Assembly (NCBI GenBank): GCA_016709305.1
Contig: JADJNA010000047.1
Location: 62,001-126,000, forward strand
DNA: 64,000 nucleotides
Origin: Candidatus Villigracilis saccharophilus
Lineage (GTDB): Bacteria > Chloroflexota > Anaerolineae > Anaerolineales > Villigracilaceae
Reading direction: 5' to 3'
Each line of letters opens with the position of its first letter. The first letter of the stretch is position 1. The position numbers and the translations under genes are program-made. The notes below the pieces were generated by a model. That model searched no databases. It was not told where the DNA came from and worked only from the letters and a program-made list of their open reading frames with translations. Shown here in pieces: positions 60,165 through 64,000 of the stretch.

Positions 60165-61661
60165 TTATTCGATCCAATCAAACGTCCGTGTAACGGCTTT
60201 CTTCCAACCAGAGTATAAACCCTCGCGCCGCTTTGTTGTCATGTTTGGCTTCCACTCTTTATCCCTGCCCCAATTGGCGCGCAATTCCTTATAATCCCTC
60301 CAAAAGCCAACCGCCAATCCCGCTGCGTATGCCGCACCGAGTGCAGTGGTCTCTGCGATCTTTGGGCGCACCACAGGCACGTCCAAAATATCTGATTGGA
60401 ACTGCATCAACAAGTCATTGAAGACCATGCCGCCATCTACTTTTAAGGCGGTCAAAACCACGCCCGAATCCTTCTCCATCGCATCCAACACTTCGCGCGT
60501 CTGATATGCGGTGGCTTCCAAAGAAGCGCGCGCAATATGGCCTTTGTTTATGTACCGAGTCATGCCAAGGATCGCGCCACGCGCATCATATCTCCAATAA
60601 GGCGCATACAATCCTGAGAAGGCAGGAACAAAATATATGCCGCCGCTGTCCTCAACTGATTTTGCGAGCGCTTCCACATCTACAGAGGATTGGATCAGTC
60701 CCAAATTGTCTCGCAGCCACTGGATCAGCGCTCCCGCGATCGCGATCGAACCTTCCAAAGCGTAAACTGCCTTTTGGTTCCCGATCTTATAGGCGAGCGT
60801 TGTGAGCAAGCCTGCCTTGCTTTGAACAGGTTTCTCGCCAGTATTCATCAGCATGAAACAACCTGTTCCATAGGTATTCTTGGCCTCACCCGCACTGAAA
60901 CAGGTTTGGCCAAAAAGCGCGGCTTGCTGGTCGCCCAAATCTCCCGCAACAGGAATCCCCTGTAATCGCCCTGCTTTGACATTTCCATACACTTCAGAAG
61001 ATGATCTGATCTGTGGAAGCATCGCGCGTGGAATCCCCATCAACTTCAGGATCTCGTCATCCCAATCCAGTGTTTTGAGGTTCATCAACAATGTACGTGA
61101 GGCATTGGTCACATCGGTAACATGCTCACCAATCAAATTCCAAATGATCCAGGTGTCAATATTGCCGAACAACAACTCCCCTCTTTTCGCCCTGGCACGC
61201 GCGCCTTTGACGTTATCCAATATCCATTTGATTTTTGGCCCTGAAAAATATGTGGCTAAAGGCAGGCCAGTCTTTTTTCGGAAACGATCCTGCCCGCCGT
61301 TTTTCGCGAGTTTGGCACATATTACATCCGTGCGCGTATCCTGCCAGACGATGGCATTATAAATTGGCTGACCAGTATTCCTGTCCCAGACCAGTGTCGT
61401 CTCACGTTGATTCGTAATGCCGATCGCCGCGATCTCACTTACTTCTGTCATATGACCACTGTCCATCTTCTCAAGCGCGCCCCACATTACTTCCTGTACG
61501 CGAGTCCATATCTCCATTGGATCATGCTCAACCCAGCCTGGCTTTGGAAAAATTTGGCGGTGTTCCTTCTGGTCAACAGCAGCTACGTTTCCATCATGAT
61601 CAAAGATCATGCAGCGGGTACTGGTCGTACCTTGATCTATTGCAGCAACATATTTTGGCAT
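60165..61661 (-). CDS. glpK: Glycerol kinase
   Basis: 498 residues, FGGY fold. AAIDQGTTSTRCMIFDHDG opens the ATPase; ITNQRETTLVWDRNTGQPIYN, NAIVWQDTRT, TYFSGPKIKWIL, NTYGTGCFMLMNTGEKPV and YWRYDARGAILGMTRYINKG are the glycerol kinase blocks with substrate-binding Arg-Glu and Asp. AAGGAAAAG precedes the ATG at 61661. With glpD it forms a glycerol catabolic unit; an aquaporin on the same strand lies 1 kb upstream past rubrerythrin. Confidence 0.95.
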   Translation of the reverse strand: MPKYVAAIDQGTTSTRCMIFDHDGNVAAVDQKEHRQIFPKPGWVEHDPMEIWTRVQEVMWGALEKMDSGHMTEVSEIAAIGITNQRETTLVWDRNTGQPIYNAIVWQDTRTDVICAKLAKNGGQDRFRKKTGLPLATYFSGPKIKWILDNVKGARARAKRGELLFGNIDTWIIWNLIGEHVTDVTNASRTLLMNLKTLDWDDEILKLMGIPRAMLPQIRSSSEVYGNVKAGRLQGIPVAGDLGDQQAALFGQTCFSAGEAKNTYGTGCFMLMNTGEKPVQSKAGLLTTLAYKIGNQKAVYALEGSIAIAGALIQWLRDNLGLIQSSVDVEALAKSVEDSGGIYFVPAFSGLYAPYWRYDARGAILGMTRYINKGHIARASLEATAYQTREVLDAMEKDSGVVLTALKVDGGMVFNDLLMQFQSDILDVPVVRPKIAETTALGAAYAAGLAVGFWRDYKELRANWGRDKEWKPNMTTKRREGLYSGWKKAVTRTFDWIE

Positions 61662-61692
61662 GGAACTTTTCCTTATCTTTTTAAAATTCGAA

Positions 61693-61721
61693 AAAATAAC
61701 GTTGAAAAAAGAGCCGATCAA
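61693..61721 (-). promoter_or_regulatory. Candidate promoter of glpK-glpD
   Basis: TTGATC (61721-61716), 17-bp spacer, TATTTT (61698-61693) on the minus strand, about 30 bp before the ATG; moderate matches in both boxes. Confidence 0.4.
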
Positions 61722-61816
61722 TTACGAAGTTTTTTGCAATTGTAAAACAAAAAAGGTTAAATACTGATTATCATTTAGCCACGGTATTCACTTTGCCCTA
61801 ATTGTATCTAAAACAC

Positions 61817-61840
61817 AATTCCCGCCTTTCGACGGGAATT
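61817..61840 (-). terminator. Hairpin downstream of rubrerythrin
   Basis: AATTCCCG (61817-61824) with CGGGAATT (61833-61840), 8-nt loop, followed on the minus strand by GTGTTTTAG. Confidence 0.6.
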
Positions 61841-61859
61841 ATCAGATTCTGTTTCGGAA

Positions 61860-62357
61860 CTAAACCAAAATAAATTTATCCGCTTTCGCACCACAGACCT
61901 TGCATGGCTCGGTTGGTTTTCCCAATTCAATATTGCCGCAAACCGGGCAAAGATAGAACTCGACATCGGTCATGTCCTTTCCCGCTTTCACCGCTTCCAA
62001 AGCAAGCGCATACAATTTGGCATGGACGGCTTCTGCATCCAACGCATATCCAAACATTCGTTTGGCTTTGTGGTCATCAGCTTTTGCCTGTTCGAACATC
62101 GGTGGATACATGGTAACGGTCTCGTAAGTCTCGCCTTCAATGGCTGCCTGCAAATTATCAGCAGTGGAACCGATCCCCTCCAATGAGGCCAAATGCCCCT
62201 CAGCGTGGATCCGCTCTGCCTCCGCAGTGGTGCGGAACAAACGCGCCACATTCGGGAAGCCATCCCTTTCTGCTTTCTTTGCAAATGCGCGATATTTCTG
62301 GTTAGCCTGACTCTCTCCTGCAAACGACTCCTTCAGGTTTTCAATTGTGGTTGGCAT
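61860..62357 (-). CDS. rbr: Rubrerythrin
   Basis: 165 residues. The ferritin-like four-helix part has diiron ligands in AGESQANQKYR (E), AEAERIHAEGH (ExxH) and the second pair in DAEAVHAKLY. The C-terminal rubredoxin domain has CPVCG and CKVCG, the Fe(SCys)4 knuckles, separated by 12 residues. It is an NADH-linked peroxide reductase typical of anaerobes and microaerophiles. AGGAGATAT precedes the ATG, and a promoter with a PerR-like box stands upstream. Confidence 0.95.
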   Translation of the reverse strand: MPTTIENLKESFAGESQANQKYRAFAKKAERDGFPNVARLFRTTAEAERIHAEGHLASLEGIGSTADNLQAAIEGETYETVTMYPPMFEQAKADDHKAKRMFGYALDAEAVHAKLYALALEAVKAGKDMTDVEFYLCPVCGNIELGKPTEPCKVCGAKADKFILV

Positions 62358-62393
62358 AATATCTCCTATGGACTGACTGGTTTGAGAAATTCT

Positions 62394-62430
62394 TCACAAT
62401 TATTATATCGCAGCATCTCACACTATTCAA
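62394..62430 (-). promoter_or_regulatory. Rubrerythrin promoter overlapped by a PerR/Fur-like box
   Basis: On the minus strand TTGAAT (62430-62425), 17-bp spacer, TATAAT (62407-62402). The 15-mer ATATAATAATTGTGA (62408-62394) matches the PerR box TTATAATNATTATAA at 12 of 15 positions by eye and covers the -10. A second inverted repeat, CATCTCAC (62414-62421) with GTGAGATG (62432-62439), overlaps the spacer and -35. Both fit peroxide-dependent derepression. Confidence 0.5.
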
Positions 62431-62439
62431 CGTGAGATG

Positions 62440-62640
62440 AATAAGCCCGAACAGTTGTCATGTCAACCACAGGAAACATGCTTCAGCGGCCGTAGAATCG
62501 ATCTGGGGAAGAATGCTGCGGAAAAAAATATCCCGCAGCATGACACATCTTTTTAGCCATTATTGAAGTTATTCAACCTGATGTTCTTGAATACTTCACA
62601 CACCTGTATTTGCACTCCCCTCGTGTATCCTAATGCTGGA
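62440..62640. other. Non-coding stretch upstream of rubrerythrin
   Basis: Part of the 354-bp gap 62358-62711. I see no gene. One strong hairpin, ATGCTGCGG...CCGCAGCAT (about 62513-62541), has an A-rich loop; its role is unknown. The rest is unremarkable. Confidence 0.4.
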
Positions 62641-62643
62641 GAG

Positions 62644-62680
62644 ATAAAAAAAGTAGTTTCCAATTTTCGTGGAAACTACT
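62644..62680 (-). terminator. Terminator of the aquaporin gene
   Basis: AGTAGTTTCCA (62652-62662) with TGGAAACTACT (62670-62680), 7-nt loop. On the minus strand seven T follow. Confidence 0.85.
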
Positions 62681-62711
62681 CTCGCATTTTGTGCAATTCA
62701 GACTGATCTAT

Positions 62712-63434
62712 TTAGGCTTCAGCGGGAATTTCTTCAGCATCATCCATTTCGTCTTCATCATCTTCGATTATTTCATCTTCGCTTTTGAAAAAATTATAGA
62801 CAAGCACCGCAAGTGTTGAACCGATCAATGGACCGAAGAAATAGATCACGTATGTATAAACATTTGAAAAGCTCGGGAGGGCAAAAATCGCCGGACCGAA
62901 AGTCCGCGCAGGATTCATGGAAGCGCCTGTAAATGGCAATCCAGCCATGATGGCAAAGGCATATGTCATACCGACCGCCAACCCTGCAAATTCGCCGCGC
63001 TTGCCTGAAACAACGGTATGCAAAAATGTGTTAACGAGCAGGAAAGTTAAAATGACCTCGACACTCATCGCCATGATAGGAGCCGCATCCGTCAGCGCTC
63101 CCACTGTCGCGCCGGGGTCAATGGTGGCGCCAACCACGCCCACAAAAAGCTTAAGCAGATACGCCGCCAATGCCGCGCCTGCGAATTGCGCGATCCAATA
63201 AAATGCGGTCTGCGCCCATTTAATGGTACCGTTCAACGCGAGGCCAAACGTTACAGCCGGGTTCAGGTGTGCGCCCGAGATATGTCCGTAGGCATAAATA
63301 AAGACGGCCAAAACAAACCCCTCCGCAAGCGCGATACCGACCAGCCCGGCATTTACGATCGCCGCTCCCATCCCCACGAACACAAGCGTAAAAGTCCCGA
63401 TAAACTCCGCAACAAACACTTTCACATTAGACAT
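62712..63434 (-). CDS. Aquaporin/glycerol facilitator (MIP family)
   Basis: 240 residues with six helices and the two pore half-helices: HLNPAVTFG (first NPA) and SMNPARTFGPA (second NPA). FVAEFIGTFTLVFVG is the typical start. The selectivity-filter residues near the second NPA (arginine in NPAR) fit the family; whether it prefers water or glycerol cannot be said. The C-terminal tail is strongly acidic (EDEIIEDDEDEMDDAEE), unusual for this family. GGAGAAAATA precedes the ATG at 63434; an upstream in-frame start would lack a ribosome site. Near glpK-glpD, so glycerol uptake is plausible. Confidence 0.9.
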   Translation of the reverse strand: MSNVKVFVAEFIGTFTLVFVGMGAAIVNAGLVGIALAEGFVLAVFIYAYGHISGAHLNPAVTFGLALNGTIKWAQTAFYWIAQFAGAALAAYLLKLFVGVVGATIDPGATVGALTDAAPIMAMSVEVILTFLLVNTFLHTVVSGKRGEFAGLAVGMTYAFAIMAGLPFTGASMNPARTFGPAIFALPSFSNVYTYVIYFFGPLIGSTLAVLVYNFFKSEDEIIEDDEDEMDDAEEIPAEA

Positions 63435-63489
63435 TATTTTCTCCATAAAAAAATGATTTGAGGGATACAACCCTCATGACTTCGATACG

Positions 63490-64000
63490 CTACGAAAAAG
63501 ATGTCCATTCACGCGCACCGGCGAGGAATGACCTGCCCGACATGACTTTCTTGCCTGCGGGTTGAATTTCCTCAAGAACCAGTGCGCCATCCGCAGACAT
63601 GACAGCGGGGCTGCCCTCGAAGACGAACCTGCTTCCGCTAGCCAGTCCTTTTTCGATGTTGACAACGGATGCGTGCGCCACCTTGAGTGGATTCCCGTTC
63701 CATTCAAACCACGCGCCCGGCCACGGATTCATCGCGCGCACACGTCGTTCCAATTCAATGGCTGGCTGTGTGAAATCCAACAAGCCATCTTCTTTCTTCA
63801 GCATGGGAGCATAGGTTGCGCCTTCTGCGGGCTGAGGTTGTGCCTTTAGTTTTCCAGAAATGATATCCGAAAGATTTTCGTTAAGTAGATCCGCTCCCAG
63901 TGTGGATAATATTCCTAAAACCGAACCAGTCGTATCTTCAGATTTGAGGCGGATGGATCGCTTAACATATGTCGGACCGGTATCCAATCCCACATCCATT
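63490..64000 (-). CDS. fmt: Methionyl-tRNA formyltransferase, C-terminal part (cut by window edge)
   Basis: The reading frame is open to base 64000 and carries MDVGLDTGPTYVKRSI, the end of the formyltransferase catalytic domain (usual M..GLDTGP), then LLDFTQPAIELERRVRAMNP with WPGAWFEWNG, the start of the C-terminal tRNA-binding OB domain that ends at the stop 63490. About 170 of a usual 310 residues are present. It formylates initiator Met-tRNA. Confidence 0.93.
   Translation of the reverse strand, partial: MDVGLDTGPTYVKRSIRLKSEDTTGSVLGILSTLGADLLNENLSDIISGKLKAQPQPAEGATYAPMLKKEDGLLDFTQPAIELERRVRAMNPWPGAWFEWNGNPLKVAHASVVNIEKGLASGSRFVFEGSPAVMSADGALVLEEIQPAGKKVMSGRSFLAGAREWTSFS

Noticed and set aside
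1..64000. tRNA, rRNA, CRISPR array, prophage or insertion sequence with transposase
   Set aside because: No tRNA-like T-loop, regular repeat/spacer array, integrase or transposase was found on either strand by reading.

Overview
The window is a 64 kb chromosomal segment of a free-living bacterium, roughly 50% GC. It has no rRNA, tRNA, CRISPR array, phage or transposase. I infer a member of the Chloroflexota, probably Anaerolineae-like. The basis is gene content (roadblock/V4R/receiver signalling genes, TGS-domain uridine kinase, stand-alone methylmalonyl-CoA mutase large subunit, many lipoproteins with TP-rich linkers) and many small palindromic intergenic repeats. No taxonomic marker gene was available to confirm this.

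Layout. 1-2.5 kb: MacA/MacB-type efflux genes, the permease cut by the window edge. 2.7-6.6 kb: small membrane protein, cytochrome P450, beta-helix lipoprotein. 6.8-11.3 kb: an unrecognised gene facing an NTF2-like/SDR/carotenoid-oxygenase cluster. 11.39-12.16 kb: a yybP-ykoY-type manganese riboswitch with a terminator switch, ahead of an Asp/His-rich zinc-ribbon protein and an amphi-Trp protein. 12.3-18.3 kb: a DUF559 relic, methylmalonyl-CoA mutase, an MFS transporter, and a ceramidase-like gene beside a sphingosine-1-phosphate-lyase-like gene. 18.5-23.3 kb: HtrA-like protease, MoxR ATPase, a DUF58-VWA fusion and a second VWA protein. 23.5-33.2 kb: small units including a nucleoside-kinase-like gene coupled to an SMC-like ATPase, DUF1232, pirin, Nudix, methyltransferase, YbaK and a tyrosine-phosphatase-like gene. 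33.4-40.9 kb: a homogentisate (tyrosine) degradation operon (HPPD, FAH family, lipoprotein, degenerate GGDEF, homogentisate dioxygenase) running on into a serine hydrolase, a flavin reductase and an SH3 lipoprotein. 40.9-45.7 kb: typA, a glycosyltransferase and a roadblock/V4R/receiver signalling operon. 45.9-53.9 kb: sugar epimerase, alkyladenine glycosylase, fabI, bactofilin, a decayed prolyl-tRNA synthetase, PH-domain and DUF92 membrane proteins, an SDR and an aldo/keto reductase. 53.9-64 kb: TGS-uridine kinase, ketopantoate reductase, histidine phosphatase, glycosyltransferase, glpD, glpK, a rubrerythrin under a PerR-like box, an aquaporin and the 3' part of fmt.

Themes. (1) Several genes have a -10 hexamer only 6-7 nt before the ATG and no Shine-Dalgarno sequence, which points to leaderless transcripts. 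One 8-bp palindrome appears to serve two divergent leaderless genes. (2) Five otherwise normal genes carry single-base indels, mostly in short homopolymers; sequencing error must be excluded before calling them pseudogenes. (3) Real decay is also present: a ProRS relic without its catalytic core, and two DUF559 endonuclease relics, one interrupted by a palindromic element. (4) The best candidate for an undescribed system is the manganese-riboswitch-controlled zinc-ribbon/amphi-Trp pair, followed by the ceramidase/S1P-lyase pair.
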